This document shows, one piece after another, positions 34,398-44,651 of a stretch of 64,000 bases of DNA; within the stretch, counting starts at the first letter, position 1, and the number at the start of each line of letters is the position of its first letter. The translations under genes and the position numbers were made by a program. A model generated the notes under the pieces. That model was not told where the DNA came from. It did no database searches and saw nothing but the letters and a program-made list of their open reading frames with translations. Location: positions 7,254,001 through 7,318,000 of the forward strand of contig CM047805.1 in assembly GCA_026214975.1 (NCBI GenBank), written 5' to 3'. This DNA is from Gentiana macrophylla. Taxonomy: Eukaryota > Streptophyta > Magnoliopsida > Gentianales > Gentianaceae.

Positions 34398-34512
34398 AAT
34401 GCCCATCAGACTTTATACTCACTCATTAAAATAATAGTAACCCATTTGGGTTAGCATTTGATACCAATATTTTGCTTGAATTTCATAGCATTTTTCACGT
34501 CCAATACGTCTT
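34398..34512. repeat. Direct copy of the 31604-31725 repeat
   Basis: aatgcccatcagactttata ... cacgtccaatacgtctt matches the upstream copy with about five changes. The two copies bracket copia C and copy 1 of the unique segment. Confidence 0.85.
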
Positions 34513-34648
34513 TATCATTCACGGTAGGGAAGTCATATACACAATGATTTGAGCCGCATATTTAAATATAAAAAAAAAAATATACATGTACATGCAACAT
34601 CATATTTTGGGATAAATTAAGAGTATGATACGTGTACAACCGTTTAAA

Positions 34649-35457
34649 CATAGGGGGAATGAGGGAGAAGGACAGAAATATTTCATCAATTGAGTAGAAG
34701 GACAGTTTTTTGAAACTTTTGCATAAAGAACAAAACTATTTATTCACATGTCGAAATTCACTTGTGTTCGAAATTCACCGCTTTAAATTATCGCCGAAAT
34801 TCAATTTATCGAAATTCACTAATTTTCAAAATTCATTGTCGAGATTCACCGATTTTCGGGATTCATCGTCAAAATTCATTATCGAAATTCATCGATTTTG
34901 GGATTCACTAGGAAGATTCATCGGTTTTAGGATTATTCGTTTGTCTTTTCGCTATAAAAATTATCGGTTGTCTTCTCCCTATAAAAAATATGTAGTTGTC
35001 TTATTCTTTAAAAATATTCCAGATTATGTCCCTTATCCCTAATTTTCCATTAAACATAACAAGTGATACAATAACCATAAATCATATGGAAAATTAGGGA
35101 TAATGACACAATTTGGAATATTTTTAAGAATAACGACAACTACATATTTTTTATAAGTGAGAAGAACAACTGCATAATTTTTATAATGCGAAAGAACAAA
35201 CGATGAATCCCAAAATCGATGAATCCCAAATCAATGAATTTCGATAAATGAATCCTTAAAATTAGTGAATTTCGACAATGTATTTTAAAAATTAGTGAAT
35301 TTCGACGAGAAATTTCGGCAGTTGAATTTAAACAATGAATTTCGAACACAAGTAATTTCGACAATGAATAAATAGTTTTTCTTTATCACAAAAGTTTTAA
35401 AAATCTGTCATTCTACTCAATTGATGAAATATTTCTGTCCTTATCCCTCATTCCCCT
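34649..35457. repeat. Large inverted repeat (foldback) built from family R1
   Basis: The left arm (34649-35050) and right arm (about 35085-35457) are imperfect inverse copies of each other along their whole length, separated by about 40 bp. The left tip taggggg(a)atgaggga and the complement of the right tip, taggggaatgagggataagg, match closely. Both arms hold strings of gaaattcaccgattttc-type units of about 18-24 bp. Family R1 also occurs as single copies at 1278-1988 and 2157-2510. The transcript would form a long hairpin. No protein is encoded. Confidence 0.85.
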
Positions 35458-35659
35458 AAATCATAATAAGCATACTGCATACATCATAAAATGTAAGTTG
35501 TGTCCATCGTTATACGTGAACGGTTTTCATCCCTTTCATTACGTTTACACATACTTCCCGACTCTTTTTCATTCGAATTGTCCGTCCAGATTTTCACAAT
35601 AAACTTGTCTGTCAATCTGTCATTGTAACCACTTGATGTTACACTGCCAAAAAAAAAAA
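35458..35659. other. No feature seen
   Basis: AT-rich sequence with no frame, repeat or motif that I can support, ending in a run of about 18 A residues. Confidence 0.4.
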
Positions 35660-36100
35660 AAAAAAAAGCCTTGAATGCTATACCGTTTTTTTCTTCTTTA
35701 ACTTTATCAAATGCTCATTCCGTGTTCCGTCAAATTTATCAAGCTGATCATGATCGCTTGAATTAGTGAAGGACCCCGAAAAATTCAGTAGAAACATCGG
35801 GACAGTTTCAAAATTCCAGTAGAGACATTTGTAGTTATTAGAAGAAGAAAAAATGAAATTGATGGATAAATGTCAAAATGATAGATATGATTACTATAGA
35901 TAATGTTATAGTTTAAATAAATTAGTATAAGATAAAAAATTATCTTTAGTTTTAATTATTTTAAATTCAGTTTATTATTTTGAATTTAGTTTTATCTCAT
36001 TTTATCTCCTATATAAAGGAGTTAGCATTGTAACATTTGAGGTATCATCATTCAATAAAAACATCAGTGTTTCCTTCCGTCTGCGTATTCTGATTTTTCA

Positions 36101-36112
36101 TGGTATCAGAGC
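36101..36112 (+). promoter_or_regulatory. Primer-binding site of TRIM copy 1
   Basis: TGGTATCAGAGC is the exact common plant initiator Met-tRNA complement, immediately after the 5' LTR. Confidence 0.9.
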
Positions 36113-36618
36113 CCGGGGCGAGGGTTCGGGTTCCTTAACATTGGTGAACCCTCGCCCGATCCTCTTTTTTCAAAAAAAAAAAAACAAAACAAAACAATCC
36201 TGCACAATATCTTTTCGTTCGCATCTGTTTTAATAGGACTGCATCTATTCTTTTATTTGTTGTTATCTATGCAATTTGTCTTTGTGGGTCAAAAAATAAA
36301 AGAGAGAGATCTGGTTTTAACCACTTCGTCTTATTCTCATTTTTTCCTTTCAATCATTCGTGTCATATTATTGGTGCTTCCGTTTGCTTAAAAAAAACAA
36401 AAAAAACAGCAGCCTTGTGCGGCATATTTTTTTTGGAGTCAAAAATATTTTATCAGCTGTTATGAAAAAAAAAATCTGGTCATAGCAACGGTATTTTTCT
36501 TTTGGCATCTACTTTATCTTTATTTTTTTAGTGTGATTAGAAATGAAGATCAAGTGCAGCAGTCCAATTTGAGGGCGAAATCATAATCAACCAATCAATT
36601 TTTCAATACAACAAACTA

Positions 36619-36890
36619 ATGGACTCCGAAAGAGCCGAAAGAGACGTGCGTCGGAGTGGAGATGCCATCCAACACATCACTACTATGGACTCCGAAAGAA
36701 CCGTCGGAGTGGAGATACCCTCCAAAATCACAACTATGGACTCCGAAAGAACCGTCAGAGTGGAGATGCACTCCAAAATCACAACTATGGACCTCGGAAG
36801 ACCATCTGGGGTGGAGATGCCCTCCAAAAAACACAACTATGGACTCCGGAAGACCCGTCAGAGTGGAGATGCCCTCCAAAATGTGCAAAG
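36619..36890 (+). repeat. 51-bp in-frame tandem repeat in the TRIM interior
   Basis: Five units each start atggactccgaaaga or a variant. The period is 51 bp (17 codons), giving the repeated peptide MDSERTVGVEIPSKITT in a frame open from 36619 to 36936. The first unit is 66 bp; the fourth has an extra A that shifts frame. The same array is in copy 2 at 41438-41700. Whether it is translated is unknown; the repeat may serve RNA structure or packaging. Confidence 0.85.
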
Positions 36891-37244
36891 ACAAACTCGA
36901 CCTCCAAACTCGGCCTCGTTTGAGGGAGGGTATTAGAAGAAAAATAAAATCAAATTGATGGATAAATGCCAAAATGATAGATATGATTGATATAGATAAT
37001 GTTATAGTTTAAATAAATTAGTATAAGATAAAAAATTATCTTTAGTTTTAATTATTTTGAATTCAGTTTATTATTTTGAATTTAGTTTTATCTCATTTTA
37101 TCTCAAATATAAAGGAGTATGCATTGTAACATTTGAGGTATCATTCAATAAAAACATCAGTGTTTCCTTCCGTCTCCGTATTCTGATTTTTTTCGGTAGT
37201 GTTTTTACATTTACACACGTAGTTTAAAATCTCTAAATATACGT

Positions 37245-37437
37245 ACTTTGATAACAGAAAGTAAATCCAAGGATAATATTTCATTGATGATTGTTCCCTC
37301 ATACATATAGTTAATAGGATAGGACACATGTCACTACTATATTACACCACTTGTCTAGAGAATCTATCCTAGATATCATAATTATAAATATTACAAGCAA
37401 GTCCCTTAATATCTAGAAATAGCCATATACTCTAACA
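37245..37437 (-). repeat. LTR of copia M, copy 2
   Basis: 193 bp; in element orientation TGTTAGAGTATATGGC to ATCAAAGT. It matches 42051-42243 and 56129-56321. Confidence 0.88.
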
Positions 37438-37444
37438 TCCTCCC

Positions 37445-40170
37445 TCAAACTAAATGTGGGTGATGTTCTACATTTAGTTTGGATCGACAAGGAACAAACG
37501 CAGTCCCTGACAAAGGTTTAGTGAAGATATCTGCAGGTTGCTCATTAGATGGCATGTAGTCCACCACCAAATCACCCTTAATGACTTGATCTCGAACATA
37601 ATGCACATCTATCTCAATGTGCTTGGTCCGAGCATGAAAAATTGGATTTTGTGCTAGAGAATTGGCACTGATGTTGTCACAGTACAGCACTGTTGTAGAT
37701 CTGAGTTGAATACCAAGTTCCTTCAGAAGTGACTTGAGCCATGTAATCTCTGCTGCAGCATTTGCCAAACTTCTATACTCTGATTTTGTACTAGATCTAA
37801 AGACCACATGCTATTTTTTTGAGCTCCAAGTCACTAGAAAGTCACCAAGATACATACAGTGACAACCACTGATCTTCTGTCATACTTACAACAGCCCCAA
37901 TCTGCATCACTATACCCTATCAGTGATGTAGCGAAAGATCGATATATCTTTGTCAGTCAAGTGTGCCTGTGTGCTTTGAAATGCGCACCAAAGTCCATGG
38001 TTCCTTTAGGTATCGAGGACTTTTTCGTTGCTTGCCAATGAACATCACTTGGTGAATGCATGAACTGACTCAGGGTATTTATGGCAAAGGCCACATCTGG
38101 TCTTGTATAGGTTAAGTATTGAAGGGCACCTATGACACTCCTATACAAGGAAGGATTCTTCATTGGAGTTCCTTCTTCACGAAGAAAGGACTTACCTGTC
38201 ACCATAGGAGTAGGACAGGATTTGACATTATCCATGTTGAGTTTATGCAGCAGCTGTTTGAGGTAGTGCCTTTGAGTTAGAAGTATACCACTGTTATCTC
38301 TGTGAGCTTCAACACCAAGAAAATGACTGAGTGCTCCCAGGTCCTTCAAGGGAAATCTATTATTAAGCATTCTGATGAACTTCAGGATGGCATCAACACT
38401 ATTTCCAGTAATCAGGAAGTCATCAACGTATACCAACACATACATAAGTGTTTTGTTGTGCCTGAGAATAAAGAGAGATGTGTCTGATACTGACTGAGCG
38501 AAACCCCATTGAAGTAGTTGTGTCTTGAGCTCCTCAAACCATGCCCTAGGGGCTTGTTTGAGCCCATATAGGGCCTTTTCCAGATGGCATACATAGCCAG
38601 GTTTGGTGGTGTCAATGAAGCCTTCAGGTTGGGGCATGTACACTGACTCATATGGAGTTCCATTTAGGAATGCATTATTGATGTCAACCTGATGAATTCC
38701 CCAATTTAAGGATGCAACTAGAGATAATATAACTCGATTGTCCCCGCCTGGCCACAGGATCAAGGTTTCGTATAATCAATGCCTTCCTTTTGATTGAATC
38801 CTTTAGCCACTAGCCTGGCTTTGTACTTTAGGACACTGCCATCTGGTTTTCAACTTGGTTTTAAAGATCCATCTGTTCCCCACTAGATTCTCTGAAGGAT
38901 TATGTGGCACAAGATCCCAGGTGTTATTCTGAATGAGGGCTTGATACTCATCTTGCATAGCTTTGAACCATTTTGGATCTGCCATGGCCTGTGGCACAGA
39001 AGTAGGTTCTAGAGTGGCATCTGGCTCCACAACAGTGGTCAAGGCGAAGATTTTTTTTGGTTTAGATATACCACTCTTGGCCCTTGTTTGCATCTGGTGT
39101 TTTGGTGGTGATGCACTGTAAGAAGATGTTGAAGATGAGTCACTAGACTGGAGAGCATTTGAGGATGAAGACATAGGAGACTGAGGGGTAGGAGACTCAT
39201 CAAAGGGAAGAGGTGATGAATGCACAGGTGAAGCTGTGTGATCTGGTGATGTTGGATATGCTTGAGAAGAGGGAGCAGGACTAGCATATTGTACTTCTGA
39301 AATGGCACCCTGGCCTGATGTACCTGCAGAAATAGTGTAACTAGGAACACAGGGCATATCATTAAAACAATGAACCTAGATATTACACTAGCAGTACTAT
39401 GGGGATGCATTAACTTGTAAGGAAATTCTGATTCATTGAACTTAACATGTATAGAAACATACACTCTGCCATTTGCATCCATACACTTATGACCTTTGTG
39501 AGTATGACTAAGACCTAGGTACACACATTTCTGGGTATGATACTGGACCTTTTGGGTGTGATAAGGCCTGAGGTAAGGGTAGCAAGTACATCCAAAGGTT
39601 TTTATCATTTTTAGGTCAGGTTTCTTGTTATAAAGGGTTTCAAAGGGTGATTTGTAAAAGAAGCACAGGTGTAGGCAGTGGGTTGATGATGGAGACAGCA
39701 TGATGGAAGCTGTCCCACAAGTATTTCAGGGGTAAGGATGACTGAGCAAGAAGTGTGAGACCAGTTTCAACTATATGCATGTGTTTTCTTTTAGCCCTTC
39801 CATTTTGCTCATGAACATGAGGACTGGGATGCCTGAATTTAATCCCATGATCAGCCAGAAATGACTCAAAACTTCTATATTCCCCACCCCAGTCAGACTG
39901 AATAGTTTTAATAGTTGTATTAAGGGTGTTTTCAACCAGTTTTTTGAATTGAACAAAGGTAGCTAATGCATCAGACTTGTGTTTTAAAGGATAAATCCAA
40001 GTAAATCTACTAAAGTCATCAATAAAATGAATGTAGTAAGTAAAACCAGCAGTCGAATGGACTGGGGCAGGCCCCCAAATGTCTGTGTGAATCAGGTCTA
40101 AAACATGAACAGCATGACTAGTAGAAGAAGAAAGGGGTACATCATGAAGTTTGCCAAACTGGATATCTAA
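37445..40170 (-). pseudogene. Copia M pol, copy 2, truncated and frameshifted
   Basis: In element order: integrase core and C-terminal region (YHTQKCVYLGLSHTHKGHKC near 39510), a Ser/Pro-rich linker, and reverse transcriptase ([55 protein letters not shown], catalytic LVYVDDFLITGNS near 38425). RNase H follows (VVFRSSTKSEYRSLANAAAE, then FHARTKHIEIDVHYVRDQV), ending at 37445. Frameshifts lie near 38765, 38845, 39050 and 39360, and RNase H is broken near 37960. The break near 38845 is shared with copy 3. Confidence 0.88.
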
Positions 40171-40172
40171 GA

Positions 40173-40366
40173 ACTAACCCATTTACTGTGAATTGATATA
40201 TCATCAATCATAATCTACCATTATGATATCTTTATCACGACCTGGTTTTACAGATGATATTATCAGCTAATAATCGGATGAACTAATAAATAATAACAAT
40301 ACGTATCATTGATCAATTATATGTACAAACAAAAAAACGTGGTAATAATGATCTGATCCGGTAACA
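40173..40366 (-). repeat. Fragment of a family N-type LTR
   Basis: atctaagaactaacccattt ... gtaataatgatctgatccggt is almost identical to 57862-58065, which lies near the end of a reverse LTR remnant. The fragment joins the truncated copia M on one side and unrelated sequence on the other, so it probably marks a deletion or recombination breakpoint. Confidence 0.75.
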
Positions 40367-40524
40367 AGTAATGTTGCTACATTATTTTAAACGTGCATTA
40401 AGAGATAATGTTACTACATTGTTTTAAAAATGCAGTAACAATAAAATGTTACTACATTAATTTCCTCCTTTTAAATTGTTATTTGTTACTTGCAAACATG
40501 ATCATTTACTAAGATATGGTGCGA
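40367..40524. other. AT-rich junction sequence
   Basis: It contains three variants of aatgttactacattgtttta about 50 bp apart. No gene. Copy 3 of the unique segment begins at about 40525. Confidence 0.5.
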
Positions 40525-40629
40525 AAAATTTATCAAGCTGATCATGATCGCTTGAATTAGTGAAGGACCCCGAAAAATTCAGTAGAAACATCGGGACAGT
40601 TTCAAAATTCCAGTAGAGACATTTGTAGT
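40525..40629. repeat. Paralogous unique segment, copy 3, left part
   Basis: aaatttatcaagctgatcat onward is nearly identical to 35728-35835 and ends with the GTAGT target copy (40625-40629). Confidence 0.85.
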
Positions 40630-42001
40630 TATTAGAAGAAAAAAAATGAAATTATGGATAAATGCCAAAATGATAGATATGATTTCTATAGATAATGTTA
40701 TAGTTTAAATAAATTAGTATAAGATAAAAAATTATCTTTAGTTTTAATTATTTTGAATTCAGTTTATTATTTTGAATTTAGTTTTATCTCATTTTATCTC
40801 CTATATAAAGGAGTTAGCATTGTAACATTTGATGTATCATCATTCAATAAAAACATCAGTGTTTTCTTCCGTCACAGATTCGATTTTTTTTTGGTATCAG
40901 ATCGTGTTCAATGCGAGGTTTGGTGTCTTTTAACATTGTAACCTCGTCCGATCATCTTTTTTCAAAAAAAAAAAAAAACAGAAAAAAAAACTAAATAATC
41001 CTGCACAATATCTTTTCGTTCGCATCTGTTTTATTAGGACTGCATCTATTCTTTTATGTGTTGTTATCTATGCAATTTGTCTTTGTGGGTCAAAAAATAA
41101 AAGAGAGAGATCTTGTTTTAACCACTTCGTCTTATTCTCATTTTTTCCTTTCAATCATTCGTGTCATATTATTGGTGCTTCCGTTTGCTTAAAAAAAACA
41201 AAAAAAAAAAAACACCAGCCTTGTGAGGCATATTTTTTTTTGGAGTAAAAAATATTTTATTAGCAGTTATGAAAAAAAAAGGAAAAAAAAAAACCTGGTC
41301 ATTGCAACGGTATTTTTCTTTTGGCATCTACTTTATCTTTATTTTTTTATTGTGATTAGAAATAAAGATCAAGTGCAGCAGTCCAATTTGAGGCCGAAAT
41401 CATAATCAACCAATCAATTTTTTAATACAACAAACTAATGGACTCCGAAAGAGCTGAAAGAGACGTGCGCCGGAGTGGAGATGCCATCCAACACATCACT
41501 ACTATGGACTCCGAAAGAACCGTCGGAGTGGAGATACCCTCCAAAATCACAACTATGGATCCGAAAGAACCGTCGGAGTGGAGATGCACTCCAAAATCAC
41601 AACTATGGACCTCGGAAGACCATCTGGGGTGGAGATGCCCTCCAAAAATCACAACTATGGATTCCGGAAGACCCGTCAGAGTGGAGATGCCCTCCAAAAT
41701 GTGCAAAGACAAACTCGGCCTCGTTTGAGGGAGGGTATTAGAAGAAAAAAATAAATCAAATTGATGGATAAATGCCAAAATGATAGATATGATTGCTATA
41801 GATAATGTTATAGTTTAAATAAATTAGTATAAGATAAAAAATTATCCTTATTTTTAATTATTTTGAATTCAGTTTATTATTTTGAATTTAGTTTTATCTC
41901 ATTTTATCTCCTATATAAAGGAGTAAGCATTGTAACATTTGAGGTATCATTCAATAAAAACATCAGTGTTTTCTTCCGTCTCCGTATTCTGATTTTTTTC
42001 A
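40630..42001 (+). mobile_element. TRIM-like LTR retrotransposon, copy 2
   Basis: Same structure as the element at 35836: LTRs 40630-40891 and 41736-42001, target duplication GTAGT (40625-40629 and 42002-42006), primer-binding site tggtatcaga at 40892 with its end altered (tggtatcagatc), tract tttgagggaggg, and the 51-bp array at 41438-41700. Compared with copy 1 it has longer A-runs and a 12-bp loss near 41720. The shared insertion site shows that it was duplicated with its surroundings, not inserted twice. Confidence 0.85.
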
Positions 42002-42050
42002 GTAGTGTTTTTACATTTACACACGTAGTTTAAAATCTCTAAATATACGT

Positions 42051-42243
42051 ACTTTGATAACAGAAAGTAAATCCAAGGATAAGATTTCATTGATGATTGT
42101 TCCCTCATACATATAGTTAATAGGATATGACACATGTCACTACTACATTACACCACTTGTCTAGAGAATCTATCCTAGATATCATAATTATAAATATTAC
42201 AATCAAGTCCCTTAATATCTAGAAATAGCCATATACTCTAACA
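42051..42243 (-). repeat. 3' LTR of copia M, copy 3
   Basis: 193 bp; element-orientation ends TGTTAGAGTATATGGC and ATCAAAGT, the latter followed directly by the target duplication. Confidence 0.88.
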
Positions 42244-42249
42244 TCCTCC

Positions 42250-42680
42250 CTCAAACTAAATGTGGGTGATGTTCTACATTTAGTTTGGATCGACAAGGAA
42301 CAAACGCAGTCCCTGACAAAGGTTTAGTGAAGATATCTGCAGGTTGCTCATTAGATGGGATGTAGTCCACCACCAAATCACCCTTAATGACTTGATCTCG
42401 AACATAATGCACATCTATCTCAATGTGCTTGGTCCTAGCATGAAAAACTGGATTTTATGCTAGAGAATTGGCACTGATGTTGTCACAGTATAGCACTGGT
42501 GTAGATGTGAGTTGAATACCAAGTTCCTTCAGAAGTGACTTGAGCCATGTAATCTCTGCTGCAACATTTGCCAAACTTCTATACTCTGATTCTGTACTAT
42601 ATCTAGAGACCACATGCTGTTTTTTTGAGTTCCAAATCACTAGAAAGTCACCAAGATACATACAGTGACCCGCCACTGAT
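42250..42680 (-). pseudogene. Copia M RNase H, copy 3, second part
   Basis: It continues the gene beyond the insertion: HCMYLGDFLVIWNSKKQHVV, SRYSTESEYRSLANVAAEIT, LKELGIQLTSTPVLYCDN, then a stop at 42455 followed by the expected C-terminal sequence up to the polypurine tract near 42245. Confidence 0.85.
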
Positions 42681-42685
42681 CTTCT

Positions 42686-44651
42686 TGTTGAAATAGTGTC
42701 CTAAACCCAATCGGGTTGGACCGGATCCGACCGGGTCGGATCATTTCTGCTATTTCTTTATGTTTATACATATATTAAATGGCTTTTATGTAGTCATATA
42801 TATGTTCCTTTAAAGGACCAATTGTGAATTGTTATATGATAACGTCCTTAGTATTAAACTGTGATAGAGAAACCATGATAGGCGATTATGGTTGATGAGA
42901 TCTCTAATCACATTAATAAGTTTGATACTTAAATGTCTCTAGGCTGATGTACTATTAAACAGGGCATTGATAGTATAAACAGACTAGCACGTATTAGATG
43001 TCTTCTATCTTTAAGGGCAGGGATAGATCTCGTCTATCGAAGTGTAGAGACACTTGGACTGTACGTGGACGTGTATTAGAGAATGCGTCGTTAGGGATGA
43101 CCCACTTACACGGTTAAGTGTCACACTATATGGCGATTGTGTAATTATCCTTGGGGCGAGAGTCTTCATGGCATCACGGTGTGGATTGTCATGCTTTGAC
43201 ACTATTGAGGTTTCCCAACCACGGGCGATCATGCGGTAGTGATTGGGTATGATCTTCGAAGCATCACGGAGTATACATGATTGGTCGTCCGGGAATCGCG
43301 TATCCTATGATTGGGATCGAATATCCGAAATGGCCTTCTTATAAGGAATGTCTTACTCTCGTGAATCTTTGCAAAGTGGGAGTAAACGAGTTACTTCGAG
43401 AGAGCATGATATCCAGATTATAAGATACGGTCGTTGATGTTTTGACACTCGACTAACGACCGTATGGATATTATTACAAATGATAGGATTGTAAGTTACA
43501 CGTAAATCAAGCTTCACATGAAAGGTAGTAGTCATTGCATTTGACTCTTCCGATGATTGGGGGTCACGGTGTGTTGCTAGACGCTATCCCGTGATCGTTA
43601 GGCATGAAGGGCATTTTAAGTAATTTGCACTTTGTGTCTGCGCGCCAACATATTCGAAGCCTATCGGGTCACACACATAAGAACATCTAGCCGATTAAAA
43701 TGTGGTTATAGATGATAACCAAATAAGGAAAGTTTATCTCGTCTATATAAAGGTTATAGTGGTAAATTAATATGGTGGTATTTATTTATTATGAATAAAT
43801 TAAATACAAGATATTAATTAAGTTGATTAATAAATACACTTATATTGATAAGTGGCGCCACATATGTGTATAAGTGATACATTTGGATTGTGCAATTTAA
43901 TTAATAGTATTACCATATATTAATATTAGATATTAATATTTATATTTTTTTTTTTGGTCCCAGCGTGTGATGCATATAATATGCATGTGCATGATTGTGT
44001 CCAAAGTATTTATATATAGATTTATATGTGTAATATATATTTGTGATATATACACATGTGTAAATTGATTTATGGTAATATAATAAAAGATAAATATTGT
44101 CAATATAAGATATTGACAATATCTTGGGAATATTCAATATAAGATATTGACAATATCCTAGATTTATTTAATATAAGATATTATAATAAATGAGATAAAT
44201 CAATCAATTATATTTTTCTTATTTTATTGGGAAAAGGTTTTCTTCTCCTCCACTCTTTATTGGGGCGCCACATTACACTATAAATATAGTGTGGGTGTCA
44301 AGCTCTTTTGTACATCATAATTCCAAGAGCTAATAGTTCTTGTGTAAAATTAGAGAGAATCCTTTAGAGAGTTGGAGAGAGGGGAAAAGGGCCGGTCTAG
44401 CAACCGGAGTTTTTTCAATAGCAATCCATGATGGGATTCCGCGGGTGTTCGTGTGGACTAGCGGTGAGGCCGAACACTTGGGCGGCTCTATGCGAACTAC
44501 TCTCCTTAGACGGTCAAAGCGTCGATCTTTTAGATCAACCAAGGTAACCACCGCCTCACTAACTCGTTTGTTTATTGCTTAAACGAAGTCGATCTTGGGT
44601 CGATAGGAAATAAATTTTTGAATTCATTGCGTTCGCGTAGATTTCCTAACA
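42686..44651 (+). repeat. 5' LTR of the complete family N element
   Basis: 1966 bp, TG...CA. It carries tataaatatagtgtggg near 44280, a plausible promoter region, and closely matches 50077-52040 apart from scattered small indels. Confidence 0.92.

Larger units (their letters stand above)
35836..37195 (+). mobile_element. TRIM-like LTR retrotransposon, copy 1
   Basis: It is a short (1360 bp) non-autonomous LTR element. It is flanked by GTAGT (35831-35835 and 37196-37200), which the empty copy near 33717 supports as the target. Two about 265-bp LTRs (35836-36100 and 36931-37195) start TATTAGAAGAA and contain a TATA box (cctatataaagg) and an A-rich signal (caataaaaacatcag). The primer-binding site TGGTATCAGAGC at 36101-36112 matches plant initiator Met-tRNA. 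The tract tttgagggaggg precedes the 3' LTR. The 830-bp interior has no gag or pol but carries five 51-bp tandem units. Confidence 0.85.
37245..40172 (-). mobile_element. Copia M, copy 2 segment: 3' half of element
   Basis: Minus-strand copia element. The 3' LTR (37245-37437) is bordered on its outer side by TACGT (37240-37244). Upstream of it in element order lie the tract ttgagggagga, RNase H, reverse transcriptase and part of integrase, up to a break at 40172 inside the integrase region. Beyond the break is a piece of a family N LTR. The 5' LTR and gag are missing. It is the duplicate of the element at 42051-56321, without that copy's inserted family N element. Confidence 0.88.

Noticed and set aside
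36603..36972. Minus-strand frames with repeated TVLSESIVVILEGISTP-like peptides
   Set aside because: These are shadows of the 51-bp array. The plus frame begins each unit with ATG and lies in the element's own orientation, so only that one is worth a second look.
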